64,000 bases of DNA. Origin: Tundrisphaera sp051175315. Lineage in GTDB: Bacteria; Planctomycetota; Planctomycetia; Isosphaerales; Isosphaeraceae. The notes beneath the pieces are model-generated. The model was not told the origin of the DNA, searched no databases, and worked only from the letters and a program-made list of their open reading frames with translations. The stretch spans positions 6,634,001 through 6,698,000 of the forward strand of contig NZ_CP195100.1 in NCBI RefSeq assembly GCF_051175315.1, given 5' to 3'. This document shows, piece by piece, positions 42,571-51,450 of this stretch (position 1 is the first letter of the stretch; each line of letters opens with the position of its first letter). Made by a program: the position numbers and the translations under genes.

Positions 42571-43575
42571 ATGGCGGTCGTGGCGAGAGATGGGTCGGTG
42601 GCGAAGGGGAACGGCGGGGCGGTCGGCCTCGGCGCGTTCGGCTCCCTGGCGATGATGGTCCTGATCGGGTCGAGCACGGCGGTGGCGGCGAAGATCGCCG
42701 TCCGCGAGATCCCGGTCGGCCTGGTCCCGATGGTCCGGTTCGGCGTGGCCGGGCTGATCCTGTGGCCGATCGTGGCCCGGGGCGATGTGCTCATGCGGAT
42801 GTTCCGCGAGGACCGCTGGAGGCTGCTGCTGGCCGCCGCCTTCTGCGTGCCGATCAACCAGGCCCTGTTCCTCAACGGGGCCCGATTCGCCCCGGCCGGC
42901 CACATCGGGATGATCTATGCGGCGGTCCCCCTGGTCGTCCTGGGCCTGGCCACGGCGATCGGGCAGGAACGGCTGACCGGGCGGAAGATCCTGGGCGTGC
43001 TGGCCAGCGTCGTCGGCGTCGGGCTGATCGCGCTGGAGAACGTCTGGAGAGGCGGCTCCGGCGGCCGTGACGTGCTCCTGGGGGACCTCCTGGAAGTGGG
43101 GGCCGTGCTCGCGTGGGGGTCGTACCTGGCGGTGAACAAGCCTTTGGTCGCGCGATTCGGGGCCATGCCCACCCTGGCGGCCACCTTCCTGGTCGGCTCG
43201 CTGCTCGACCTGCCGATCGCGATGGCGACCGCGCCGGGATGGCCGCCGCTGTCGGAGATCTCCCCCGCGGCGTGGGGTGCCCTGCTCTACCTCACCTTCG
43301 CGATCTCGATCGCCGGCCTGGCCTTCCAGAACCTGGCGATGAAGAAGCTCGACGCCAGCCAGGTGGCGACGTTCGGCAACGTCGCGCCCTTGCTGACGGT
43401 GCTGTGGGGCTTCCTCCTGTTCGGCGAGCGGATCTCGCCGGTCGCCGCCGTCGGCGGCGGATTGGTGCTGCTGGGGATCGCGGGGATCGCCTCCCGGGGG
43501 CGATCGGTCGCGCTACCGATCTCCCTGACCAAGCCCGGTCATGCGGCGATCCCGGCCGTTCAGCCCGCCGCGTGA
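42571..43575 (+). CDS. EamA/DMT-family transporter
   Basis: A 334-residue permease with ten helices in two EamA halves. Residues 20-160: MVLIGSSTAVAAKIAVREIP, FGVAGLILWPIVA, GMIYAAVPLVVLG. Residues 175-320: EVGAVLAWGSYLAVNKPLV, GLAFQNLAMKKLDASQVATF and ERISPVAAVGGGLVLLG. It is expected to export metabolites or amino acids. Its 3' end overlaps the convergent CbiX-like gene by 16 bp. Confidence 0.9.
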   Translation: MAVVARDGSVAKGNGGAVGLGAFGSLAMMVLIGSSTAVAAKIAVREIPVGLVPMVRFGVAGLILWPIVARGDVLMRMFREDRWRLLLAAAFCVPINQALFLNGARFAPAGHIGMIYAAVPLVVLGLATAIGQERLTGRKILGVLASVVGVGLIALENVWRGGSGGRDVLLGDLLEVGAVLAWGSYLAVNKPLVARFGAMPTLAATFLVGSLLDLPIAMATAPGWPPLSEISPAAWGALLYLTFAISIAGLAFQNLAMKKLDASQVATFGNVAPLLTVLWGFLLFGERISPVAAVGGGLVLLGIAGIASRGRSVALPISLTKPGHAAIPAVQPAA

Positions 43576-44009
43576 TCCCCCATCGGCGCGTAGCGCCCGG
43601 CCATCTCGGAGGCGGGCGCGAACGCCGGGGCCGGTCCGGGCCCGTCCAGGTCGGCAACGCGCTTGGCGACCAGGTCATCGAGCAAGGGGTCGGGGCCGAG
43701 CGGCGGGCCGAGGCGGAACTCGACCCCAGGATGCCGCGCCGATAGGTCGTCGCGGGCGGCGGTGAGGTCGCGGAGCAGGTGGACCCCCGCCGACAGGAAG
43801 TAGGGGACCAGCAGGACCCGGGTCGCCCCGCGTTCGATGCAGCGGTCCCCGCCCTCGGCGATCGACGGGCCGGCCAGTTCCAGGAACGACGGCTCGACGA
43901 TCCGGTGCGAGCCGCGATCGGCGAGCCGGGCCGCCATGCGCCGCAGATCCTCGTTGGCCGGCTCGTGGCGGCTGCCGTGGGCGATCAGGAGGACGGCGGT
44001 CTCGGTCAT
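43560..44009 (-). CDS. CbiX/SirB-type sirohydrochlorin chelatase-like
   Basis: A 149-residue single CbiX domain: VLLIAHGSRHEPANEDL with the active-site His, then EPSFLELAGPSIAEG with the metal-site Glu and VLLVPYFLSAGVHLLRDL with the second His. CbiXS-like proteins insert Co or Fe into sirohydrochlorin. No cobalamin or siroheme genes are nearby, so the substrate is uncertain. The C-terminal 15 residues extend past the domain and overlap the EamA gene. Confidence 0.85.
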   Translation of the reverse strand: MTETAVLLIAHGSRHEPANEDLRRMAARLADRGSHRIVEPSFLELAGPSIAEGGDRCIERGATRVLLVPYFLSAGVHLLRDLTAARDDLSARHPGVEFRLGPPLGPDPLLDDLVAKRVADLDGPGPAPAFAPASEMAGRYAPMGDHAAG

Positions 44010-44076
44010 GCGATCGGCTCCCGGCGAGGGTCTCGGTCCCGGGCTCGATTGTAGGCGATTCGGCCACATCGTCCAA

Positions 44077-46548
44077 TCAGTCGCGGGGGAGGACGAACGC
44101 GGAGCGGACCGGCGGGGGCATGACCGAGTCGGCGCCCCGGACCGCCTTCCAGATGATCTCGTTGAAGGCGAGGTCGTCGGCCCGGTCCTCGGCCTCGTCG
44201 AGGTCGAGCTTCATCGACTCCGCGGCGCCCACCGTGTCGCGGGTGTTCCTGGCTTCGAGGTCGATCCGCGCCGGGCGGTGGACGTAGGGGGCGAGATCGG
44301 GCTCGGTCGTGAACGACGCCGCCATCGGCCGGGCGGCGGCGTCGAACTGGCTCATCGGGTCGAGGCCGAGGATCAGCTCCATGGTCCGGAGCATCGACGA
44401 GGTCGAATACATCGACGAGTCGACCGACCCCTTCTTGATGTAGGGGCTGATCGCCAGGGCGACGGTTCGATGGGCATCGACGTGGTCCGAGCCGTTCTGG
44501 GCATCGTCCTCGACCACGAAGATGGCCAGCTTCGGCCAGAACCGGCTCTTGCTCAGCCCCTCGACGATCCGGCCCAGGGCCAGGTCATTGTCCGCGACCA
44601 TCGCCGAGACGGTCGGCGACCCCGGCCGGGTGCCCGAAGTGTGGTCGTTCGGCAGGCGGAGGATGATCAGCCGGGGCATCTCGCCGGCCTTCTCGAAGCC
44701 GGCCAGTTCTTCCAGGAACCGGTCGGCGCGGCGGACGTCGGGATAGTTGAGGTCGTAGCCCCGGAATCCCGGATCGAAGTGGCCCTGGAGTGCGGCGACC
44801 TTGGTCGTGGAGGGGTCGGCGGGCGTCTTGCCGTTCTCGATGAACTCGCCGTAGCTCCGGTAGGTCACACCCTTGGCGGCGGCGGCGTCCCACAGATAGC
44901 CGCCGGCGGGCCGGGCGATCTGCAACGCCCCTTCCGCCGGGTAGGGGACGCGACGGTCACCGCGATACATCAGCGGCCAGGTCTTCTCGACATAGTCGGT
45001 GGCATAGGCCCCCATCGTCCACTCGTGGCCGTCGGCGCTGACCTCGGCCTCGACGTAGAAGTTGTCCAGGAGGACGAACTCGCGGGCGAGCGCGTGATGA
45101 TTGGGCGTCACCTCCTCCGGGAACAGGCAGAGGGCGGGCTCGCCGTTGCCGGCCGGCATGTCGCCGAAGATCTGGTCGTAGGTCCGGTTCTCCTTGACGA
45201 TGTAGATGCAATGCGTGATCGGCGACGGCTCGCCCACCTTGTTCGGGATCGGATGCCCGGCCGGCCGAGGGGCCGGAGGATTCTGGGCGAGGGTGCGGAG
45301 CGGGCTGCATTCGTAGACCGTCTTCGAGAACGCCCCCATCTCCCTGGGCCCGGGCATGGGGATGATCGAGAGGGTCCCCTGGAACAGGCCGGCGATGTAC
45401 TCGCGGGTGTTGCCGGCGGCCTTCGCCAGGGGGTTGGGCCCCTCGCGGTTGGGCTTGGAGGTCGCCCCCTTGCCGTTGGCGACCAGGATCGACTTGCCCC
45501 CCTTCGCCACCCGGACCGAGGTCGGATACCAGCCGGTCGGGATGAAGCCGAGCGGGGCGCTCGCCCCCTTCTCCTTGACGTTGATCGCGGCCACGTCATT
45601 GGTGTTGGCGTTGGCCACGAACAGGACGTTCTCATCCGGGGTCAGGGCCAGGGAACTCGGCGTGCTGCCCGGAGGGGCGTTGGGGTCGATCGCCGTGCCG
45701 ATGATCTCGGTCGGCCGCCCGGCCCGGGCGTCGAAGACCGAGACCGTGTTCCGGTTGGCGTTGGCCACGTAAAGCAGGTCGCCCCCCTTTGCCAGGAGCA
45801 TCTCGTTGGGATGCTCCTGCGTCGCCCAGCGGCCGACGACCTCGGCCGTCCGGGTGTCGACGACGGCGACCTCGGCCTTGTTCCAGAGGCTCACGTAGAG
45901 CCGGCCGGCCGGCTCGTCCCAGGCGAGGCCGTAGGGATAGGAGTCCGCCCCCAGGGCCAGCTCCGCCTGCAAGTTCCCGTCGCCGTCGAACCGGGCCAGG
46001 GTGTGGCCGAAGGCGTTGGCCACCCAGAGCGTCCCGCCGTCCCGGGATACCGCCAGCCCGGCCGGGACGCGGCGGCCGATCTTGTCGGGGTAGCGGAACG
46101 TCCGGCGGTTGGAGAGCAGGCCGGAGGCGTGGTCGAAGCGGTAGATCACGTCGTCGAACCCGCCGCCGACGAACAGGTGCTTGCCGTCGGCCGACCACGC
46201 CAGGCCCTGGAACGTCTCGGGCAGGGCCACGCGGCCGATCGTGGCCCCGGTGGCGACGTCGAGCGTGATGACCTCGTGCTCGCCGTATCCGGCGTGGAGC
46301 ACGGCCAGCACCGGCTCGCTCGGATGCTCGCTCATGGCGACCGGGAAATCGCCCAGCCGCTGCTGGCGCCCGGCCGGCTTGAGGGACCAGCCGTTGGGCA
46401 GCAGCACCGACCCGGCCTCCGTCAGGCCGGGCCAGGTCGGCCTCGCCCTGGCGGGCTCATCTCCGCCCGCCCAGCGGGCGGACAATGCCAGGACCAAGGC
46501 CACCCGGGCGATCCTGCCCCCACCGCTCTGCCTACGACCGTTCGCCAT
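44077..46548 (-). CDS. Secreted YncE-type beta-propeller fused to phosphoesterase
   Basis: An 823-residue exported protein. Signal peptide (about residues 5-27), then a YncE-like seven-blade propeller (30-400; blades such as GQLVANANRNTVSVFDARAGRP, seen as LLYVANANRNTVSVFDA, and LFVANANTNDVAAINV), followed by an alkaline phosphatase/phospholipase C-like phosphoesterase (425-760; ITHCIYIVKENRTYDQIFGD and VEDDAQNGSDHVDAHR hold the metal ligands). Fusions like this are widespread in planctomycetes. Substrate unknown; phospholipids, phosphoproteins or teichoic-like polymers are possible. Confidence 0.88.
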   Translation of the reverse strand: MANGRRQSGGGRIARVALVLALSARWAGGDEPARARPTWPGLTEAGSVLLPNGWSLKPAGRQQRLGDFPVAMSEHPSEPVLAVLHAGYGEHEVITLDVATGATIGRVALPETFQGLAWSADGKHLFVGGGFDDVIYRFDHASGLLSNRRTFRYPDKIGRRVPAGLAVSRDGGTLWVANAFGHTLARFDGDGNLQAELALGADSYPYGLAWDEPAGRLYVSLWNKAEVAVVDTRTAEVVGRWATQEHPNEMLLAKGGDLLYVANANRNTVSVFDARAGRPTEIIGTAIDPNAPPGSTPSSLALTPDENVLFVANANTNDVAAINVKEKGASAPLGFIPTGWYPTSVRVAKGGKSILVANGKGATSKPNREGPNPLAKAAGNTREYIAGLFQGTLSIIPMPGPREMGAFSKTVYECSPLRTLAQNPPAPRPAGHPIPNKVGEPSPITHCIYIVKENRTYDQIFGDMPAGNGEPALCLFPEEVTPNHHALAREFVLLDNFYVEAEVSADGHEWTMGAYATDYVEKTWPLMYRGDRRVPYPAEGALQIARPAGGYLWDAAAAKGVTYRSYGEFIENGKTPADPSTTKVAALQGHFDPGFRGYDLNYPDVRRADRFLEELAGFEKAGEMPRLIILRLPNDHTSGTRPGSPTVSAMVADNDLALGRIVEGLSKSRFWPKLAIFVVEDDAQNGSDHVDAHRTVALAISPYIKKGSVDSSMYSTSSMLRTMELILGLDPMSQFDAAARPMAASFTTEPDLAPYVHRPARIDLEARNTRDTVGAAESMKLDLDEAEDRADDLAFNEIIWKAVRGADSVMPPPVRSAFVLPRD

Positions 46549-46639
46549 GCTCGCCCCCGCCCCATCGATGCCCCGGGCCCGGGCCGTATCCGGGCCTCCG
46601 AAGTCTTTAGGATAGCGGGCCGGGGCGGGCGGTGCCATG

Positions 46640-46672
46640 ACCGGGGCCGCCGGACGGCGGAGTCCCCGGTCT
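46640..46672 (-). terminator. Hairpin after the 126-aa helical gene
   Basis: GACCGGGG pairs with CCCCGGTC, with an inner CCGCC/GGCGG stem. It lies 30 bp beyond the stop of the leftward gene ending at 46702. No T-run. Confidence 0.45.
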
Positions 46673-46701
46673 CGTCGGGCCTGGCGGGGCCGCCCCTCGC
46701 G

Positions 46702-47082
46702 TCACTTCGGGGCCTTGGCGGCCTCGGCCGGCCTGGCGGCGGCGCGGCGGAGGTTGGCCAGGAGCTTCTTCTGGGTCTCGTCGAGCACGTTCTCGCACTC
46801 GGCCAGCATCTCGGCCCGCACCGCCTCGATCTGCTTTTCCAGGGCCTCGATCTTGCCCATATGCTTGTCCTGGACGCCGTAGATGCTGGTGCGCTGCTCG
46901 GGGGTCAGGCCGATCTGCCCGAAGTAATCGGGCACCCTCCGGGACGGATCCCCCTTCTTCTTGGCGGCCGGCGTCGCCGGCTTGGCCCCGGCGGGCTCCT
47001 GGGCGAGGCCCGGCATCGAGCCCGCGACGATCACGGCCACAGTCCCCAGGAGAACGGCACCAACGCGGCTAGGCATGGGCAT
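46702..47082 (-). CDS. Secreted helical protein (LTxxQ/Spy-like)
   Basis: A 126-residue exported protein: signal peptide about residues 1-27, then a positive Pro/Ala linker, then a helical domain with IGLTPEQRTSIYGVQDKH and LDETQKKLLANLRRAAARP. The LTPEQ and LDETQKKLL pairs resemble the LTxxQ repeats of Spy/CpxP periplasmic chaperones. Independent of the large gene downstream: a hairpin lies between. A possible promoter (TTGATC, 15 bp, GATAAT, minus strand, 47175-47149) is weak. Confidence 0.7.
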   Translation of the reverse strand: MPMPSRVGAVLLGTVAVIVAGSMPGLAQEPAGAKPATPAAKKKGDPSRRVPDYFGQIGLTPEQRTSIYGVQDKHMGKIEALEKQIEAVRAEMLAECENVLDETQKKLLANLRRAAARPAEAAKAPK

Positions 47083-47242
47083 CAATCAGGACCTTTCGCG
47101 GCAAGATGATTTAATGGGACCAAGAACGCATGCGTCCGAGGTTCACAAATTATCATCGGGGCCGGTCCCGATCAAAGAGGTCGTGCCGAAATCCGACAGG
47201 CCGAGGCCGCAACGCAACTCCTCTGATGCATTCGATCTCGGC

Positions 47243-48628
47243 TCATTGGCCGAGCTTAATAAGGAGGGCAATGGCGATCGAATAGAAGATGACCAGGCCG
47301 GTCGCATCGACCAGCGTGCTGATCAAGGGCGCGGAGACCAGGGCGGGGTCGATGTCGAAGCGGCGGGCCAGCAGGGGGACCAGGGCGCCGATGGCGTTGG
47401 CCCAGACGCAGATGCCCAGGATCGAGAGGCCGATGACGGCGCCGAAGGTCGGCGAGTTCCCCGGGATCATCCAGGTGAAGAGGAAGCCCAGGATCCCCAG
47501 CATCACCCCCAGGACGAGGCCGGTCACCATCTCCCGGACGACCACGCGGACGGTGTCTCGGGTCTCGATCTGGCCCAGGGCCATGCCCCGGATGATCGTG
47601 CCGACGGTCTGGCTGCCGGCGTTGCCCCCGGTGCCGATCAGCAGGGGGATGAAGGCGGCGAAGTCGATGGCCCCGTGGAAGTGGCGATCGACCCATTCGA
47701 ACGAGTGGACGACCCACCGGGTGATCGTCCCGGCCAGGAACAGGAGCAGGAGCCAGCCGATCCGGCGGCGGACGGCGGTGGTGAGCCGGCCCTGCCAGTA
47801 GTCCCCCTCCTCGTCGTCCTCGGCGTCGGACGAGACGCCGCCGAAGGCCAGGATGTCCTCGGTCTGCTCCTGCCGGAGAATGTCCATGGCGTCGTCGTGG
47901 GTGACGATGCCGACCAGCATGTCCGAGGCGTCCAGGATCGGGACGGCGAACAGGTCGTACTTGTCGACCTTGTGCGCCACCTCCTCGCGGTCCTCGTCGA
48001 CCCGGGCGTGGATCACGTCGCGCTGCATGATCTGCTCGACCCGGGCGCCGGGCCGGGCCAGGATCAGGCGCTTGAGCGGGACCACCCCCAGCAGCTTGTG
48101 CTTGTCGTCGACGACGTAGCTGTAGTCGATCGTCTCGCGGTCCGGGGCCTCGCGGCGGAGCCGGTCGATCGCCTCGCGGACGGTGATCTCGGCGGGCAGG
48201 GTGGCGTAGTCGGTGGTCATCACCGCGCCGGCGGTCCCGGGCTCGTAGCTGGCCAGGCGGCGGATGTCCTCGCGCTCGGCGTGGGCGAGGTTGCGGAGGA
48301 TGTTGTCCGCCCGGTCCTCGTCGAGCCGGTTGACCAGGTGCGCCCGGTCGTCGTGCGACATCAGGTGCAGCAGCGCCGCAGCATCCGGCGGCTCCATGGC
48401 CTCGACGAACCGGACCTGGCGGTCGGCCTCGACGTAGCTCATGACCTCGGCACGCGACCGGTCGCGGAGCAAGGCGAGCGCGGCGTCCCCCTCGCGTTCG
48501 CCGAGATCTTCGATGATCTCGGCGATGTGGGCGGGGTGGTGATCGTCCAGGAACTCGCGGAGCGCGTCGGTCTCACCCGCAAGGATCAATTCGCGGAGGT
48601 CCGGGACCAGCAGCGGGTTTCGAAGCAT
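47243..48628 (-). CDS. mgtE: MgtE-type magnesium transporter
   Basis: A 461-residue MgtE. Residues about 1-125 form the N domain (superhelix with HPAHIAEIIEDL), 130-260 are two CBS domains (VPLKRLILARPG, GIVTHDDAMDIL) which sense Mg2+, and 300-461 form five membrane helices with the pore-lining stretch AAFIPLLIGTGGNAGSQTVG and NAIGALVPLLARRF. GGAGGG precedes the ATG. No M-box-type leader is possible: the preceding PIN gene ends only 50 bp upstream. Confidence 0.96.
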   Translation of the reverse strand: MLRNPLLVPDLRELILAGETDALREFLDDHHPAHIAEIIEDLGEREGDAALALLRDRSRAEVMSYVEADRQVRFVEAMEPPDAAALLHLMSHDDRAHLVNRLDEDRADNILRNLAHAEREDIRRLASYEPGTAGAVMTTDYATLPAEITVREAIDRLRREAPDRETIDYSYVVDDKHKLLGVVPLKRLILARPGARVEQIMQRDVIHARVDEDREEVAHKVDKYDLFAVPILDASDMLVGIVTHDDAMDILRQEQTEDILAFGGVSSDAEDDEEGDYWQGRLTTAVRRRIGWLLLLFLAGTITRWVVHSFEWVDRHFHGAIDFAAFIPLLIGTGGNAGSQTVGTIIRGMALGQIETRDTVRVVVREMVTGLVLGVMLGILGFLFTWMIPGNSPTFGAVIGLSILGICVWANAIGALVPLLARRFDIDPALVSAPLISTLVDATGLVIFYSIAIALLIKLGQ

Positions 48629-48678
48629 CGCGTCCGGCCCTCCTATTTTGGTGACGCCTGGATCAAACCGTGATCGGA

Positions 48679-49404
48679 TCACGACCGACCCGAAATCCCG
48701 AGTTTGCCCATGGCCGCGCCTGGTTCGCCGTGGAATTCCAATTCAACGTCGCCCGCCTCCTGGAGGAGGTCCGCGTGGAGCATTGTATCGGTGGCCGTCT
48801 TGAGGGCGCTCGAGCGCCAGAAAGCGGCTTTGTCGGAACTGACGAACATGACCCGCTGCCGGGATCCATCCGCACGAAGACGACGCGAAAGTTCCAGGTA
48901 ATGTTCCCAATGAATGGAGTCTTTGATTGAACCATCATGCGAAGGCCGTTTTTTCTGCTCAACGCGATTCAGGGCCCTTGTGGCAGACGAGTCGTCACGA
49001 TCGACGACGATGGCTCGATCCAGCAACTGATCCACCACCTGGACCAGGTTCTCAGAGACGCCATCGAAGAGGCCGTCGACCCCCTGTCGATCGAATTCCT
49101 GCCCGCGATGTTGGCCATCCTCGAACAAGATTTGCATGGAACGCCTGAGGCTCGCGAGAGCGGCCTTGTTCCCCTCAATGAGTTTGTCGCGATTTTGCGC
49201 CCATTCGACCTTCACGAGATAAGTCAAAACGAGCCGCACCACATTGGAATCGCCATTCACATGGTTTCGAAGTGCCCTGGCCCAAGTCAGGTCCCGGGAC
49301 TGCCGATCATCGACTCGAACGAAGTCCATCAGGACGCAAGTATCAAGGCAGAGGACGGGGACCGAGCTCCCGCCAAGAAGCTCGACCACTTGATCCATCG
49401 TCAT
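48679..49404 (-). CDS. PIN-like domain protein, putative RNase
   Basis: A 241-residue protein with a PIN-type N-terminus: VPVLCLDTCVLMDFVRVDD (metal-binding Asp), an alpha-helical middle, and a late acidic strand VMFVSSDKAAFW, the DxxF-like motif of PIN enzymes. Resembles DUF4935-type PIN proteins rather than VapC (which are about 130 residues). It overlaps the upstream 226-aa gene by 4 bp (ATGA), the arrangement typical of antitoxin-toxin pairs. G+C is visibly lower than in mgtE and serS on either side. Confidence 0.65.
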   Translation of the reverse strand: MTMDQVVELLGGSSVPVLCLDTCVLMDFVRVDDRQSRDLTWARALRNHVNGDSNVVRLVLTYLVKVEWAQNRDKLIEGNKAALASLRRSMQILFEDGQHRGQEFDRQGVDGLFDGVSENLVQVVDQLLDRAIVVDRDDSSATRALNRVEQKKRPSHDGSIKDSIHWEHYLELSRRLRADGSRQRVMFVSSDKAAFWRSSALKTATDTMLHADLLQEAGDVELEFHGEPGAAMGKLGISGRS

Positions 49405-50081
49405 GATGGTACCTGCGTCCGAACTTCGTCGTAGTGATTCAGTATCCCGATCACCGTGTCATAACGCTCAACCAACAGGACGCACTCCGACTCACCGAAT
49501 CCCCAGTCGTGGAGGCAGACTTCCAAACCTCCTCGGATGGGAGCCTCATCCCGATAGGCCTGGATGGCGAAATCATCCCACAAGCCGAACATCAAGTGCT
49601 CTTCCAGACTCAAGACGTCGTCGCGATGCTTGATCTCGTCTCGCCAAGCCTGGAGATGACGCCTGGTTTCCTGTGGGAGAGCGTCGAGCCACTCCGACAC
49701 CTCAGGCAAGAGCGTCGCCGAGAGGAGATACCTCGCTTCCCAGGGCTGTACGACATCTCGGTAGAAACGAAACACGAGCTCGCCCGGCTCATCATTCGAA
49801 AGGTCGGAGTTGGGAAAGGAGTGATCGGAGATCAAGCATTCCCGCCCGATGCGTCGGAGGACGAGTTCATTGGGCGAAAGGTTCTCGGCCCCCGACCACA
49901 CGAAGCGAAAGGAATCCACCTCGGAGGCAAGATCCGACAAATCCACCATTCGAGACGTCGGGCGACGCTCTACCTCGGGTAGATATCGCCACCCGGAGGG
50001 GGGGGTAAGCTCTGTCTCCACGATGAACTGTTCGAGCGACTCGGGATCGCCATGGATGGCCAGATTTTTGATCGCTCGCAT
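49401..50081 (-). CDS. Unknown protein, partner of the PIN-like gene
   Basis: A 226-residue soluble acidic protein, no family recognised. It is rich in Trp and Asp/Glu (e.g. DDFAIQAYRDE, LLVERYDTVIGILNHYDE). The ATG has GGGAGG 6 bp upstream and lies only 18 bp from the serS stop. The 4-bp overlap with the PIN gene suggests coexpression as a two-gene unit, possibly a toxin partner, regulator or substrate protein; this is inference. Lower G+C than its neighbours suggests transfer. Confidence 0.6.
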   Translation of the reverse strand: MRAIKNLAIHGDPESLEQFIVETELTPPSGWRYLPEVERRPTSRMVDLSDLASEVDSFRFVWSGAENLSPNELVLRRIGRECLISDHSFPNSDLSNDEPGELVFRFYRDVVQPWEARYLLSATLLPEVSEWLDALPQETRRHLQAWRDEIKHRDDVLSLEEHLMFGLWDDFAIQAYRDEAPIRGGLEVCLHDWGFGESECVLLVERYDTVIGILNHYDEVRTQVPS

Positions 50082-50099
50082 GAGTTGACCTCCCGAATT

Positions 50100-51401
50100 C
50101 TACTGCCCCGCCTTCGCCCCGATCACGTCCTTACCCATGTACGGGCGGAGCACCTCGGGCACATCAACCAATCCGTCGGCCCTCTGGTAATTTTCCAGGA
50201 CCACGATCACGGCGCGGCTGAGGGCCACGGCGGTGCCGTTGAGGGTATGTACGAACTTCGTCCCCTTCTGGCCCGACGGCTTGTAGCGGATATTGAGCCG
50301 GCGGGACTGGTAATCGGTGCAATCCGACGTGCTGGTCACCTCGCCGTACTCGCCCGCCTCGCCCCGGCCGGGCATCCAGGCTTCCAGGTCGAACTTGCGG
50401 TAGGCCGGGCCGCCGAGGTCGCCCGAGCAGATGTCCAGGACGCGGTAGGGGATGCCCAGCTCGGTGAAGATCTCTTCTTCCAGGGCGAGGATCTGGGCGT
50501 GGATGTCCCCCGAGGTCTCGGGGGTCGAGAAGGCGAACATCTCGACCTTGGTGAACTGGTGGACGCGGTACAGGCCCCGGCTCGCCCGACCGGCCGCCCC
50601 AGCCTCGGTGCGGAAGCAGTGCGACAGTCCGACGTACTTGAGCGGGAGCCTGGCTTCGTCGAGGATCTCGTCGGCGTGCATCCCGCCCAGGGTGATCTCG
50701 GCGGTGCCGATCAGGCTGAGGTCGGTGTCCTCGATCGAGTAGATCTGGGTCTCGACCCCGCGCGGGGTGAAGCCGATCCCCTCCAGGATGCTGTTGCGGG
50801 CGAGGTCCGGGGTGGTGATCGGGATGAACCCGGCCTTCGCCAGCTTGGTGATGGCGAACTGCTGGAGGGCCATCTCCAGGAGCACCGCGTCGTTCTTGAG
50901 GAAGTAGAAGCCGTTGCCCGAGACCTTGGCCCCGGCCTCGAAGTCGATCAGGTCCAGGGCCTTGCCGATCTCGACGTGGTCCTTGGGCTTGAACGAGAAG
51001 GTGGGGATCGTCCCGACCTTGCGGAGTTCCTTGCTCAGGTCCTCGGTGGCCCCGATCGGGGCGTCGGGATGCGTGAGGTTGGGGATCCGCCCGAGGCGTT
51101 GCCGCAATTCGACATCGAGAGGCTTGAGCGCCTCCTCGGCGGTGGTCGCCTCGTCGCGGAGGGCCTTGCCCTGGGCCACCAACTCGGCGCGGCGGGCGGG
51201 GTCCTTCTCGCGGCCGGTCGCCTGGGCGACCTCGTTCTGGCGGCGGCGGGTCTCCTCGACGGCGTGCTGGAGGCCCTTCCGCTTGCCGTCCAGCTCGATG
51301 ACGCGGTCCACCTCGGCGACGATGTCGTCGGACACGTTGCGGTCGCGGCAATTCTGCCGGACGGCCTCGGCATTCGCCAGGACGTATTTGAGATCGAGCA
51401 T
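50100..51401 (-). CDS. serS: Seryl-tRNA synthetase
   Basis: A 433-residue class II synthetase. The N-terminal coiled-coil arm that holds tRNA spans about residues 30-100. Class II motifs: motif 2 RGLYRVHQFTKVEMFAF and motif 3 near the end in the region NIRYKPSGQKGTKFVHTLNGT (seen as KFVHTLNGTAVALSR). Ser binding residues lie in TAEITLGGMHA and DICSGDLGGPAYRKFDLEAW (seen as DICSGDLGGPAYRKFD). AAAGG precedes the ATG. It follows the dipeptidase gene by 49 bp. Confidence 0.97.
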   Translation of the reverse strand: MLDLKYVLANAEAVRQNCRDRNVSDDIVAEVDRVIELDGKRKGLQHAVEETRRRQNEVAQATGREKDPARRAELVAQGKALRDEATTAEEALKPLDVELRQRLGRIPNLTHPDAPIGATEDLSKELRKVGTIPTFSFKPKDHVEIGKALDLIDFEAGAKVSGNGFYFLKNDAVLLEMALQQFAITKLAKAGFIPITTPDLARNSILEGIGFTPRGVETQIYSIEDTDLSLIGTAEITLGGMHADEILDEARLPLKYVGLSHCFRTEAGAAGRASRGLYRVHQFTKVEMFAFSTPETSGDIHAQILALEEEIFTELGIPYRVLDICSGDLGGPAYRKFDLEAWMPGRGEAGEYGEVTSTSDCTDYQSRRLNIRYKPSGQKGTKFVHTLNGTAVALSRAVIVVLENYQRADGLVDVPEVLRPYMGKDVIGAKAGQ

Positions 51402-51450
51402 TCGAAGACCTTTGCGGACGCGCGTTCGATGGGAGGGAGGGGACCGGGAC

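Noticed and set aside
43837..47109. Very long open frame on the plus strand
   Set aside because: It is antisense to the YncE/phosphoesterase fusion and shows the His/Arg/Gly-rich composition of a high-GC shadow frame; the minus-strand protein has clear domain motifs.
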